Shown here: positions 7,272-15,466 of the stretch, piece after piece
Position numbering within the stretch: the stretch's first letter is position 1
Layout: each line of letters begins with the position of its first letter
From: an uncultured Eubacterium sp.
GTDB taxonomy: Bacteria; Bacillota; Clostridia; Oscillospirales; Acutalibacteraceae
Direction of reading: 5' to 3'
Length of the DNA stretch: 64,000 nucleotides
Assembly (NCBI GenBank): GCA_910583925.1
Contig: CAJTZJ010000003.1
Location: 62,001 to 126,000 of the forward strand
Notes under the pieces: generated by a model
The model's input: the letters and a program-made list of their open reading frames with translations, nothing else
Told to the model about the DNA's origin: nothing
Database searches by the model: none
Made by a program: the position numbers and the translations under genes

Positions 7272-7757
7272 TACCTTTTCTATTTCAGCAAAATAGATAT
7301 AATGCATATCACTATCACTGTACCATTTTTCCTTGATATTGCTGTCAATAAAGCTTTTTTCATCAAGCAGCTGACACGCCGTTTTTCTGCAAATCAAAAT
7401 GATTTTCGCCTCTTCAAAATAAGGCGCATTTTCGGAATAAACAGGTGTAAGCCCTGTTTCCGTAATTTTATCATAATCTCTTCCGCTTTTTGAGCCGCAG
7501 AATTTTAAGGCAGCCTTGCTTTCTTCCTTAAAAAAACAAAGTGAAAAATGAGTTTCTTTATCAATCAAACCTTTTGTATATCTGCTTTCACGAACATAAA
7601 CTGTTGCTGTATCCATTCCCCAAAGCTCTCCGATTCCGCCCCATGACACTGTCATAGGATTACAGCTGTCGCCATCCTTTGCAGTAAGAAGAGCCCAATC
7701 CTCTGAAATAAGCTTTACAACATTTTCCTTTATATCTTTTACGCTGATTTCTTTCAT
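7257..7757 (-). CDS. Flavin reductase-like FMN-binding split-barrel protein
   Basis: The protein has 166 residues. NPMTVSWGGIGELWG and VYVRESRYTKGLI are typical of the flavin reductase-like FMN-binding fold, followed by FSLCFF and LKFCGSKSGRDYDK. Members bind FMN and either reduce free flavin or act as small anaerobic flavoproteins; the substrate is unknown here. The ATG at 7755-7757 follows GAGGTG by 6 bases and is preferred over a GTG inside that ribosome site. Its 3' end contains the ffs promoter. A hairpin at 7811 separates it from the DUF2207 gene upstream. Confidence 0.85.
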   Translation of the reverse strand: MKEISVKDIKENVVKLISEDWALLTAKDGDSCNPMTVSWGGIGELWGMDTATVYVRESRYTKGLIDKETHFSLCFFKEESKAALKFCGSKSGRDYDKITETGLTPVYSENAPYFEEAKIILICRKTACQLLDEKSFIDSNIKEKWYSDSDMHYIYFAEIEKVLISE

Positions 7758-7810
7758 AGATAACACCTCTTTAATATTATATTAAACCAATCTTTAAAAA
7801 TCAACCAAGA

Positions 7811-7838
7811 ATACCCGACAGTTTACACTATCGGGTAT
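7811..7838 (-). terminator. Hairpin after the DUF2207 gene
   Basis: ATACCCGACAGT and ACTATCGGGTAT form a 12-bp stem with one mismatch and a 4-base loop, just behind the DUF2207 stop. The U-tract is weak. Confidence 0.6.
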
Positions 7839-7856
7839 AAAGTTTCATTTTTAGGA

Positions 7857-9593
7857 TTACCAGCTTCCGCCGCCTCCGCCGCCTGAGCCGCCGCCTGCGA
7901 AGCCTCCACCGCCACCGGAAAAGCTTCCGCCGGATGAACTTTGAGGCGCAGATGTCATAGATGCTGCAGCTGAATTATAGGTGCTGTTCATAAAATGCCA
8001 GAATATCATTCTGTCAAACACCGTACCGCCATACCACTGAGGCGGTTCAAGTGCAATGCTTTCAAAATTCTTGGTCCATTTATCCGATACGCCCAATACA
8101 TAAGCATAAGGCAGAATATCATAATAATATTCAGGATTTTCTTCAACAAGCATCTCCAGCTTTTCTTTTTCGGCAGTTTCAAGAAATTTTTTAAAACCCA
8201 TTATTCTTTGAAGATATTCGTGTCCCTTATCCGTTCTTCTTCTGATAAAGAAAGAAAAAACAAGAGAAATAATTGCTAAAACAATTCCGGCAGCCAGCAC
8301 AATTGTTTTTTCGCTGCCTCCGATAGTTCCGGAATATATAAAACCGGCTGCTATGCCTCCTGCAACTGAAAGCAAAATTCCAAGCATAACAAGCTTCTGA
8401 GATTTGGAATCAAAAACCAGTTTTCTGTTTTCCGAAGTATTTACCATATTCGTTATTTTTTCAATTGTTTTATAAAATTTATTCTGCAAATCTTTTGAAG
8501 TAACGCTTGTTCTATTATTTTTAAACAGACCATTAAAGAAAAGTCTTTTGCAATTATCCTTACCGCTATATGCGGGGCGGACTTTTTCAATAACAAAATC
8601 TGTTTTCGAACCAAGAAACTGCTTTTTTTCCACCTGATTGATTTTAATATAGCCTTCATTGGCAAGTTCTATCATAAGAGGAATCGTATCCCTGCCTGCA
8701 ACCATACCGCTTTTCCAGAAAGCAACATCAAGACTGCTCATATTATCGGGAGGATAAAATTCAACTACCTCAACAACCTTTTTATCCCTGCCGAATCTAA
8801 ACCAGAGAATCAAAACGGCTATCAGCACGGTAAGAGGAATAAGCACCATAACAGCAAGCCTTGCATAATAAGCTGCCATATTAAAATAGAAATATCCCTC
8901 CGGAAGCTCAAGTCTTAAGGTTAATGCTTCATACGGTTCAAGCTCCTTCGTTACCTTTCCGCTTATCTCATTACCAATCACTTCATATTGTATCGTACCT
9001 GTGCCTGCAGTGCCGTAAGTTCCTGTTGAAAGTCCAACCCTTTCTGCATCAAATTCTTTCGGCATAGTAACATGAAAGGTTACATTATCAATATAAGTAT
9101 CCCATTCATCGCCGATGATGTTGAAATAAAGCTCATCAAAGCCTTCCCCTATATCCTTGCCCATAACATAGGAATAGGAAATCAAATAATCGTGAGGACC
9201 AAGAACTGTTCTGTCCTCATCGCCTATCTGAACAACATAATAATTGCCCTCTGTATAAGAATCATAATTATCGCTTACGGAAAGATTTTTTACCTTTGCA
9301 TTGGTAACACCCTTAGAGCCATCTGCCCGTTCAACAGAATTTGTTGTTGGGATTTTTCTGAATATACCATGCTTCCCAACATTGAAATAAGCAGAAATTT
9401 TCTCTGTTATTTCAAGCGTATTATTTTCAAGCACATTAATTGAAACATCATAACTTTCAAAATAATAATCCATATAAGGATGTTTTTTATCCACATAAGA
9501 AGGCTCCATATCAAGAGCAAAAGCAGAAACAGATGAGGAGGCAAGCAACACAAGCATTATTAAAAAAAGAAAAACTTTTTTTACCAATTTCAT
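7857..9593 (-). CDS. DUF2207 membrane protein with Gly-rich tail
   Basis: The protein has 578 residues. A signal peptide (about 1-27, ending SVSAFA) leads an extracellular domain to about 235. A membrane segment lies near 238-263, and a cytoplasmic region holds two more hydrophobic segments near 405-450. The last 30 residues are almost all Gly and Ser, ending GGSW. This is the DUF2207 (YciQ-like) layout, and such genes often pair with lemA, as here. Its ATG overlaps the lemA stop (TAATG), implying translational coupling. The molecular function of the family is unknown; a surface or envelope role is inferred. Confidence 0.9.
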   Translation of the reverse strand: MKLVKKVFLFLIMLVLLASSSVSAFALDMEPSYVDKKHPYMDYYFESYDVSINVLENNTLEITEKISAYFNVGKHGIFRKIPTTNSVERADGSKGVTNAKVKNLSVSDNYDSYTEGNYYVVQIGDEDRTVLGPHDYLISYSYVMGKDIGEGFDELYFNIIGDEWDTYIDNVTFHVTMPKEFDAERVGLSTGTYGTAGTGTIQYEVIGNEISGKVTKELEPYEALTLRLELPEGYFYFNMAAYYARLAVMVLIPLTVLIAVLILWFRFGRDKKVVEVVEFYPPDNMSSLDVAFWKSGMVAGRDTIPLMIELANEGYIKINQVEKKQFLGSKTDFVIEKVRPAYSGKDNCKRLFFNGLFKNNRTSVTSKDLQNKFYKTIEKITNMVNTSENRKLVFDSKSQKLVMLGILLSVAGGIAAGFIYSGTIGGSEKTIVLAAGIVLAIISLVFSFFIRRRTDKGHEYLQRIMGFKKFLETAEKEKLEMLVEENPEYYYDILPYAYVLGVSDKWTKNFESIALEPPQWYGGTVFDRMIFWHFMNSTYNSAAASMTSAPQSSSGGSFSGGGGGFAGGGSGGGGGGSW

Positions 9594-10159
9594 TAGAATT
9601 CCACCTTTACAGCTTCTCTTTCAGCAGTATTTTCAACAGCAAACATCTGTTTTGCCTTGAAGTTAAACATAGACGCAATAATGCTTGACGGAAACATCTG
9701 AACCTTATTGTTATAGAGCTTAACAACTGCATTATAGAATTTTCTTGCATTTGCAATATCGTTTTCAGTGCTGTTAAGCTGATTCTGAAGATTCATAAAG
9801 TTCTGATTTGCTTTTAAATCGGGATACTGCTCTGCAACAACATTAATGCTTGCTATGCCTTTTGAAATTTCTTTGTTTGCTTCAATTTTTTCTTCATCAG
9901 ATAAATTGTTATATCCGCCGTTTCTTGCCGCAATAACCTTTTCAAGCGTTTCTGCCTCATGCTTTGCATAGCCCTTAACTGTTGAAACAAGATTAGGAAT
10001 TAAATCCCATCGCTTTTTAAGATAAACATCCATTGTTGCAAAAGCTTCATCAACGGAGTTTCTTTTTCTGATAAATGCATTATAGGTTGCACCAATATAA
10101 ATCGCGATAAGCAAAATCAATGCAACAACTGCAATAATTATAATAGTAGTTGAGTTCAT
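9593..10159 (-). CDS. lemA: LemA family protein
   Basis: The protein has 188 residues. One N-terminal membrane helix (about 4-25) is followed by a helical bundle with the family blocks RKRNSVDEAFATMDVYLKKR, DLIPNLV and ARKFYNAVVKLYN. LemA proteins are membrane-anchored and exposed on one face; their biochemical role is unknown. It is the first gene of a two-gene operon with the DUF2207 gene and is preceded by AAAGGAAA. Confidence 0.95.
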   Translation of the reverse strand: MNSTTIIIIAVVALILLIAIYIGATYNAFIRKRNSVDEAFATMDVYLKKRWDLIPNLVSTVKGYAKHEAETLEKVIAARNGGYNNLSDEEKIEANKEISKGIASINVVAEQYPDLKANQNFMNLQNQLNSTENDIANARKFYNAVVKLYNNKVQMFPSSIIASMFNFKAKQMFAVENTAEREAVKVEF

Positions 10160-10193
10160 AATAATTTCCTTTCTTCATTAAAACTATGACAAT

Positions 10194-10222
10194 ATTTTAT
10201 CACACTTCAATATAATAAACAA
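10194..10222 (-). promoter_or_regulatory. Promoter of the lemA-DUF2207 operon
   Basis: TTGTTT (10217-10222), 17 bp and TAAAAT (10194-10199) on the minus strand lie about 35 bp before the lemA ATG. Confidence 0.5.
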
Positions 10223-10241
10223 TATTTTTCATAAAGAAAAA

Positions 10242-10269
10242 CGGGCGGCTGATAGCCGCCCCTACAATT
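10242..10269 (-). repeat. TGTAGGGGCGG-type palindromic repeat acting as terminator
   Basis: On the minus strand, AATTGTAGGGGCGG leads a GGGCGGCT/AGCCGCCC hairpin followed by GTTTTTC. It ends the uxu transcript. The same module recurs at 20441 and, diverged, at 20494. Confidence 0.75.
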
Positions 10270-10278
10270 ATTTATAAT

Positions 10279-11127
10279 TTATACACCCGAATAAGCACTG
10301 AAGCCGCCGTCAACAGGAATGCTTACACCGGTAATAAATCCGCTGTACGCTTCATCACAAAGGAAAAGAAGAGCACCGTCAAGCTCCTCTGCCTCGCCGA
10401 AGCGATTCATAGGAGTTGCAGCAAGAATTTTCTTGGAACGCTCTGTAGGCGTGCCATCCTCATTCCAAAGAAGCGTTTTGTTCTGATTTGTTGAGAAAAA
10501 TCCCGGAGCTATCGCATTAACACGAATTCCGACAGGAGCAAAATGAGTAGACATCCATTCCGTGAAATTCTTAACGGCTGCCTTAGCTGCCGAATAAGCA
10601 GGAATTCTTGTCAAAGGTCTGTAAGCATTCATAGAGGATACCATAACAATACAGGCATTTTTCTTTTCAACCATATCACGGGCAAAAACCTGAGTAGGGA
10701 TAAGAGTACCGAGAAAATTAAGATTGAAAACAAAGCTGATACCCGATGGATCAAGATCAAAAAAGGTTTTAACACTTTCATCCTTCTGAAGAAGATCTAT
10801 CTTTTCAAGCGTATCCTTTGTAGTTGTACCCTTTGGATTATTCCCGCCCGCACCGTTTAACAGAATATCACAGGTACCGAGTTTTTCGGCAATTCTATCT
10901 CTTGCTTTCTGCATAGAGTCCAATTCAAGAACATTGCAGGCTACAGCAATAGCCGTACCGCCGTCAGCATTAATTTCATCAGCACATTTCTGCGCTGCTG
11001 CTTCATTCAAATCCAGAACAGCAACCTTACAGCCCTGCTTTGCAAGGGTTTTTGCGAACGCTCCGCATAACACTCCGCCGCCGCCTGTTACAACGGCAAC
11101 TCTTCCGTTTAAGTTTTCGTGTTTCAT
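10279..11127 (-). CDS. SDR-family oxidoreductase, probable D-mannonate oxidoreductase (fructuronate reductase)
   Basis: The protein has 282 residues with a classical short-chain dehydrogenase fold: TGGGGVLCGAFA cofactor loop, NGAGG (the NNAG position), catalytic Ser in MVSSMNAY and YSAAK (Tyr-X3-Lys). It starts at the ATG at 11125-11127 with AAAGGAA upstream, only 4 bp after the uxuA stop. This pairing identifies it as the SDR-type enzyme that interconverts fructuronate and mannonate before UxuA makes 2-keto-3-deoxygluconate. The family is known (the gluconate/mannonate 5-reductase group); the exact substrate is inferred from context. No uxaC or kdgK is nearby. Confidence 0.85.
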   Translation of the reverse strand: MKHENLNGRVAVVTGGGGVLCGAFAKTLAKQGCKVAVLDLNEAAAQKCADEINADGGTAIAVACNVLELDSMQKARDRIAEKLGTCDILLNGAGGNNPKGTTTKDTLEKIDLLQKDESVKTFFDLDPSGISFVFNLNFLGTLIPTQVFARDMVEKKNACIVMVSSMNAYRPLTRIPAYSAAKAAVKNFTEWMSTHFAPVGIRVNAIAPGFFSTNQNKTLLWNEDGTPTERSKKILAATPMNRFGEAEELDGALLFLCDEAYSGFITGVSIPVDGGFSAYSGV

Positions 11128-11131
11128 TTTA

Positions 11132-12205
11132 TTATTCCTTTCTGCTTTTTTCAACAGCTTCCCACAAGCCGTTTAGATAGCTTACACCAAGTGCTCTGTC
11201 GTAAAGTCCATAGCCGGGTCTTGCAACCTCGCCCCAGATCATTCTTCCGTGGTCAGGACGAATATAGCCGTCAAAACCAACCTCCTGAAGAGCCTTAACA
11301 ATTTCGTACATATCAAGCGAGCCTGCATTGCTTTCATGTGAGGTTTCATTGAACCATTGATTATTAATTGAAACATTGCGAAGATGCGCAAAATAAATTC
11401 TGTCTGAAATAACAGGATCCCTGATGATATCAACCATATCATTCTTCGGGCTTGCACCAAGCGAACCTGTACAAAGCGTGATACCGTTATATTTACTATC
11501 AACCATTGTTAAAAGCTTTTTAATAGCCTCCTTGCCTGTAACAATACGGGGAAGCCCGAAAATGCTCCACGGCGGATCATCGGGATGAATTGCCATTTTA
11601 ACATCGCATTCCTCGCAAACAGGCATAATTGCTTCAAGAAAATATTTTAAGTTTGCCCACAAATCATCCGCAGTAACACCCTTATATTTTTCAAAAAGCT
11701 CTTTAATTTCACCCATTCTTTCTGTTTCCCAGCCGGGCATTGCATAGCCGTTTGAATTACTGTCTATCTCCCTGAACATATCCTCAGGTGATTTACCCTC
11801 TACCTGCTTTCCGTCATAACAAAGGCAGGTTGAACCATCGGGAAGAGGCATATAAAGATCTGTTCGTGTCCAGTCAAAAACCGGCATAAAATTATAACAG
11901 ATACATTTAACACCAACCTTGGAAAGATTTTTTATTGAGATTTTATAATTTTCAATAAGTTTATCTCTTGTCGGCAAACCAAGCTTAATATCCTCATGTA
12001 CATTAACACTTTCGATACACTCCATTGAAAGCCCCGATGCTGTAATTTCATCATACATTTTCTGAACTCTGTCCATTGTCCACGCTTCACCTGCAGGCAA
12101 ATCATGAAGGGCAGGAACAACACCGACTACATTCGGAATCTGCTTAATCTGTTCAAGGCTGATGGTATCAAGCCCTGCGCCGAACCAGCGAAAAGTCATC
12201 TGCAT
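11132..12205 (-). CDS. uxuA: Mannonate dehydratase
   Basis: The protein has 357 residues, within family range. It starts MQMTFRWFGAGLDTISLEQIKQ, and MAIHPDDPPWSIFGLPRIV plus the RPDHGRMIW block near residue 320 are diagnostic. It converts D-mannonate to 2-keto-3-deoxygluconate in hexuronate catabolism, using a divalent metal held by His and Cys residues. AGGAGGT precedes the ATG. With the SDR gene it forms a two-gene operon, suggesting use of glucuronate from plant or host glycans. Confidence 0.96.
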   Translation of the reverse strand: MQMTFRWFGAGLDTISLEQIKQIPNVVGVVPALHDLPAGEAWTMDRVQKMYDEITASGLSMECIESVNVHEDIKLGLPTRDKLIENYKISIKNLSKVGVKCICYNFMPVFDWTRTDLYMPLPDGSTCLCYDGKQVEGKSPEDMFREIDSNSNGYAMPGWETERMGEIKELFEKYKGVTADDLWANLKYFLEAIMPVCEECDVKMAIHPDDPPWSIFGLPRIVTGKEAIKKLLTMVDSKYNGITLCTGSLGASPKNDMVDIIRDPVISDRIYFAHLRNVSINNQWFNETSHESNAGSLDMYEIVKALQEVGFDGYIRPDHGRMIWGEVARPGYGLYDRALGVSYLNGLWEAVEKSRKE

Positions 12206-12237
12206 ATATATTTCTACCTCCTGTTTTTTTCATTGTT

Positions 12238-12265
12238 ATTCTATCATATATAAAAATTTTTTCAA
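12238..12265 (-). promoter_or_regulatory. Promoter of the uxuA-SDR operon
   Basis: TTGAAA (12260-12265), 16 bp and TAGAAT (12238-12243) lie about 35 bp before the uxuA ATG. No clear operator palindrome is seen. Confidence 0.6.
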
Positions 12266-12312
12266 TAATAAAGAAAAAATTTTCCAACAGAGTTAATGAT
12301 TTGTTTATATAA

Positions 12313-13488
12313 CTATTTACTGAACAACAGTTCTGTTTCCTCGCCGATATCCTGAATATATTTATATTTTCCTGTTATGGTGCAGCCATCATCCCTCATA
12401 TCTATTCTGACATCTTCCGATAAAATTTCACATCCGGCAAGCTCCTCCTTCTTCTTTTTCTCCAGCTCTGATTTTGCAAGAGTCTCAAGCTCAGCATCGC
12501 TTATTGACACCGTTTGCGTTTTAAAATAATCACAATGATTTTTTATAATACCTATCGGCAGACGATACTTATTTATAACCAAATATGTTTTATCTGTTTC
12601 CTCTATAGCATTCCCCAAATCCTTTTGAAAATAAAAAGGAAGCTCCATTCCGAAGATAAAAAGAGAATTATAATCCTTGCTGTAGGTTGAAATTCTTTCA
12701 TCCTGATTTCGGCTTATATTGATAGAAATTTCATCTTCAACCTCTGCAAACACGCTGCCATACGCATGGGTATAATGATTTTTTTCATCAACCTCACTTT
12801 CACGAACACCTGAAATCAGCAAATCCCCTGCCGTTACGGCTTCTCCTTCCTGAACCGCAGCCCAACCGCCAAGCACTTCAAGGCGAACGATTACCCCGTC
12901 CTTGGCAGCTTTGACATTCGTAGTTTTATTGTTATCGACAAGCTTTGGCTTGTTTACGGTTTCATTTATTTCAATAGATGCAGTTGAACCGATTTTATTA
13001 ATTGAAATCCAAGCAACATCCTCAAAATCTGCCATAATTGCAATTTCAAGCTGTTCTTTATCAATGCTATCCCAGCGTGTACCTATCTTAAAGCCGTTTT
13101 TAGCAAGATAATCAACAATTTTAACCTCTGTTACTCTATTATTACCTGAAACCGTTATATTCCAGACAAATCCGCCCATAAATGAAACAAAGAAAACCAA
13201 ATAAAGAACTCCGACAAAAAATCCCCACCTGTTATTCAATGGAGAAAGCAAAAACGGAAATCCCTTTCGTTTGAAAATTTTAACCCTGCCGCCATGGGAA
13301 AAAGCAATCCGATGAAGAGCCTTATATGTTTTTATCTTTGCCTCTGCTGTTAATTCGCCATTTTTAACACATATATTTTTTAAATATATTCCCTGTTCAT
13401 AGCAATCGTTTATAAAATCTTCTCTGAATCCGCCGATATAGCTGAATTTAACATATCCTAAAAGCCATCTGAAAAATCTAATCAGCAT
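12313..13488 (-). CDS. yqfD: Sporulation protein YqfD
   Basis: The protein has 391 residues. The N-terminus (FFRWLLGYVKFSYIGG) and the segment GFPFLLSPLNNRWGF lead into one membrane helix near residues 90-110. A large soluble domain follows, with ITVSGNNRVTEVKI and VAWISINKIGSTASIEINE, typical of YqfD. In Bacillus it is a sigma-E-dependent membrane protein needed for engulfed forespore development. The ATG at 13486-13488, with GGAG 7 bases upstream, overlaps the yqfC end by 11 bp. The window supports a spore-forming host. Confidence 0.9.
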   Translation of the reverse strand: MLIRFFRWLLGYVKFSYIGGFREDFINDCYEQGIYLKNICVKNGELTAEAKIKTYKALHRIAFSHGGRVKIFKRKGFPFLLSPLNNRWGFFVGVLYLVFFVSFMGGFVWNITVSGNNRVTEVKIVDYLAKNGFKIGTRWDSIDKEQLEIAIMADFEDVAWISINKIGSTASIEINETVNKPKLVDNNKTTNVKAAKDGVIVRLEVLGGWAAVQEGEAVTAGDLLISGVRESEVDEKNHYTHAYGSVFAEVEDEISINISRNQDERISTYSKDYNSLFIFGMELPFYFQKDLGNAIEETDKTYLVINKYRLPIGIIKNHCDYFKTQTVSISDAELETLAKSELEKKKKEELAGCEILSEDVRIDMRDDGCTITGKYKYIQDIGEETELLFSK

Positions 13489-13744
13489 CCGAAAACTCCA
13501 CACTTAAAATCGTTCCCTGAACAACGGCGCCCTCTGTTGTCAGAGAATTGATATGCAAATCATAACCCAAAAATGTAACTGCTCTTTTACCGATGTTAAG
13601 CTTTATTCTGTCTGATGAGTATTCAATTATTGATTTTAATCCGTCTACAACGCATTCAAAATTACCGATAATTTCAAGATGAGGCTCGCCTGTGTAATAC
13701 TCAATCGGAAAATCCGTAAGCTCTCTTAACGATATTTTTTTCAT
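13478..13744 (-). CDS. yqfC: Sporulation protein YqfC
   Basis: The protein has 88 residues, the usual length. PHLEIIGNFECVVDGLKSIIEYSSDRIKLNIGKRAVTF is the typical YabP/YqfC sheet-forming core. It precedes yqfD with an 11-bp overlap, the conserved order. GGTGAT precedes the ATG. The 40-bp gap to the divergent ylbJ-like gene contains CATATAAAT on the minus strand, which resembles a sigma-E -10 element; this is suggestive only. Confidence 0.9.
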   Translation of the reverse strand: MKKISLRELTDFPIEYYTGEPHLEIIGNFECVVDGLKSIIEYSSDRIKLNIGKRAVTFLGYDLHINSLTTEGAVVQGTILSVEFSDAD

Positions 13745-13784
13745 AAAATCACCATTAATTTATATGATTTATATAGGTGATAAT

Positions 13785-14807
13785 ATGAAGATAAAAAAAG
13801 AATTCATCGAGCTTATATTCTTATTTTCGGCAGCAATCCTTCTTATAGCCTTTTCTTCAAGCGCAAAAAGCGGAGCATTTAACGGACTGGAAATGGCAGG
13901 CAGGATTGTCATCCCGTCCCTTTTGCCGCTTTTGATTATTATCAATTTGATTTCTAACGCTGAAACAAAAAATATAATAGAAAAAATATTGTCTCCGTTT
14001 ACGGAAAAAATTCTTCGGCTGCCGAGAAGCACGGGCAGCGCTGTATTTTTCGGATTGATTGGGGGATATCCGACAGGTGCATTATTAACTGACAGCCTTT
14101 ACAGCAATGAGGATATAGACCGCGAAACAGCCAAAAGACTTTTAAGATTTAATGTAAACGGCGGAGCTGCATTTATTATCACGGCAACAGGCACTTCCGT
14201 TTTGAAAAGCCAAAAGGCAGGTATTATCCTTTTTGCTTCAACAACTGCCGCAGCACTTCTTATTGCATTTTTATCATCGTTTCGTTACAAAAAAATCAAT
14301 TATCCGGTTCCCGGCTACTCTTCTCTTTCTCTTGGAGAAGCATTAAATAAAAGCACTGAATTTTCCATTCGAGCCGTACTGAACATTACGGCATACATCG
14401 TTTTATTTTCTGCAATCAGCAATATCTTAACAATTCCTCAACCTTTAATACCAATTTTTGAAATAACAAACGGCATTGTTGAAAACTTCAGAATTTTCAC
14501 GCTTCCCGAGCTTTCCGGATTGCTTTCCTTTGCAGGATTATGTATACACTTTCAGCTTTTATCCGTTATCAAGAAAATAGGAATGCACTATTTTGATTTC
14601 TTTATTTGGCGGGTTTTCCATTCTGTTTTATCATACGGTATATGCTTTTTACTATTGAAGGTGTTTCCGACAGAAACAGCCGTTTTTTCAAATCTTGCAG
14701 ATATAACAGCAAAGCCGATAAGCGTTAACACTGCACTTTCCGTGCTTATGATACTGGGCTGTGCCGTAATAATTTTGGATATTGAAAGCAGAAAAAGAAA
14801 AATTTAA
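13785..14807 (+). CDS. YlbJ-like sporulation integral membrane protein (nucleoside recognition/Gate fold)
   Basis: The protein has 340 residues and about eight hydrophobic segments. LEMAGRIVIPSLLPLLII, RLPRSTGSAVFFGLIGGYPTGA and NGGAAFIITATGTSVL match the gate-domain family that includes YlbJ and SpoIIIAE-like and SpmA/B relatives. The ATG at 13785 is chosen because AGGTGAT precedes it by a few bases. It is divergent from yqfCD, placing it in a small sporulation cluster. YlbJ itself is required for heat-resistant spores; equivalence is inferred. Confidence 0.8.
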   Translation: MKIKKEFIELIFLFSAAILLIAFSSSAKSGAFNGLEMAGRIVIPSLLPLLIIINLISNAETKNIIEKILSPFTEKILRLPRSTGSAVFFGLIGGYPTGALLTDSLYSNEDIDRETAKRLLRFNVNGGAAFIITATGTSVLKSQKAGIILFASTTAAALLIAFLSSFRYKKINYPVPGYSSLSLGEALNKSTEFSIRAVLNITAYIVLFSAISNILTIPQPLIPIFEITNGIVENFRIFTLPELSGLLSFAGLCIHFQLLSVIKKIGMHYFDFFIWRVFHSVLSYGICFLLLKVFPTETAVFSNLADITAKPISVNTALSVLMILGCAVIILDIESRKRKI

Positions 14808-14836
14808 CAATCTTTCGGTAAATTTCAACAAAAAAT

Positions 14837-14852
14837 TGACAATATTTTGTCA
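14837..14852. promoter_or_regulatory. Candidate operator upstream of the hydrogenase operon
   Basis: TGACAATATTTTGTCA is a 16-bp dyad with 7 of 8 matching positions, overlapping a TTGACA hexamer (14836-14841). A TATAAT at 14935-14940 is a further -10 candidate nearer the gene, without a good -35. A 10-bp stem AAAGGATTTT/AAAATCCTTT (14859-14906) lies between them. The dyad does not match the textbook Rex site well, so the regulator is unknown. Confidence 0.4.
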
Positions 14853-14962
14853 CTCTTCAAAGGATTTTTTTTTGTTTTTTTATAGATTTATGATTGAAAA
14901 TCCTTTATAATTTTATCGGTACAAAATCACTTTGTATAATTTACATAGAAATGAGGACAAAA

Positions 14963-15466
14963 ATGGAAACGCTTGCATTTGAAGGTACTATTGAGCAGGA
15001 AAAAGAGCTTAAGGCAGTTTTTAAAAAATATGAAAATGTGCCGGGAAGACTTATGCCTGTACTTCAGGACGCACAAGGTATTTATGGTTATCTTCCGATA
15101 GAGGTTCAACAAATGATTGCGGACGCACTTGAAATTTCCCTTTCAGAGGTTTATGGTGTTGCAACTTTTTACAGCCAGTTCAGTCTTACTCCAAAAGGAC
15201 AGAATCAGATTTCCGTTTGCCTTGGAACTGCATGCTATGTTAAAGGCGCAGACAAGGTGCTTGAAGAAATTGAGGAACAGCTTGGAATTAAAGCAGGCGA
15301 ATGCACTGCAGACAGAAAATTCAGCATAGACACATGCAGATGTGTAGGTGCATGCGGACTTGCCCCTGTTATTATGGTTAATGACAAGGTTTACGGCAAG
15401 GTTACTCCGGATCAGGTAAAAACAATTCTGGATGAATACAGAAATAAGGAAGAGGGTGCTGAATAA
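14963..15466 (+). CDS. hndA: NADH-dependent [FeFe] hydrogenase, NuoE-like subunit
   Basis: The protein has 167 residues. GRLMPVLQDAQGIYGYLP is the NuoE helical start. Four cysteines in CLGTACYVKG and CRCVGACGLAP bind one [2Fe-2S] cluster in a thioredoxin fold. It is the small electron-transfer subunit of the cytoplasmic trimeric hydrogenase. The ATG at 14963 follows GAGGAC closely; longer upstream starts lack a ribosome site. Its stop overlaps the next ATG (TAATG). Confidence 0.95.
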   Translation: METLAFEGTIEQEKELKAVFKKYENVPGRLMPVLQDAQGIYGYLPIEVQQMIADALEISLSEVYGVATFYSQFSLTPKGQNQISVCLGTACYVKGADKVLEEIEEQLGIKAGECTADRKFSIDTCRCVGACGLAPVIMVNDKVYGKVTPDQVKTILDEYRNKEEGAE

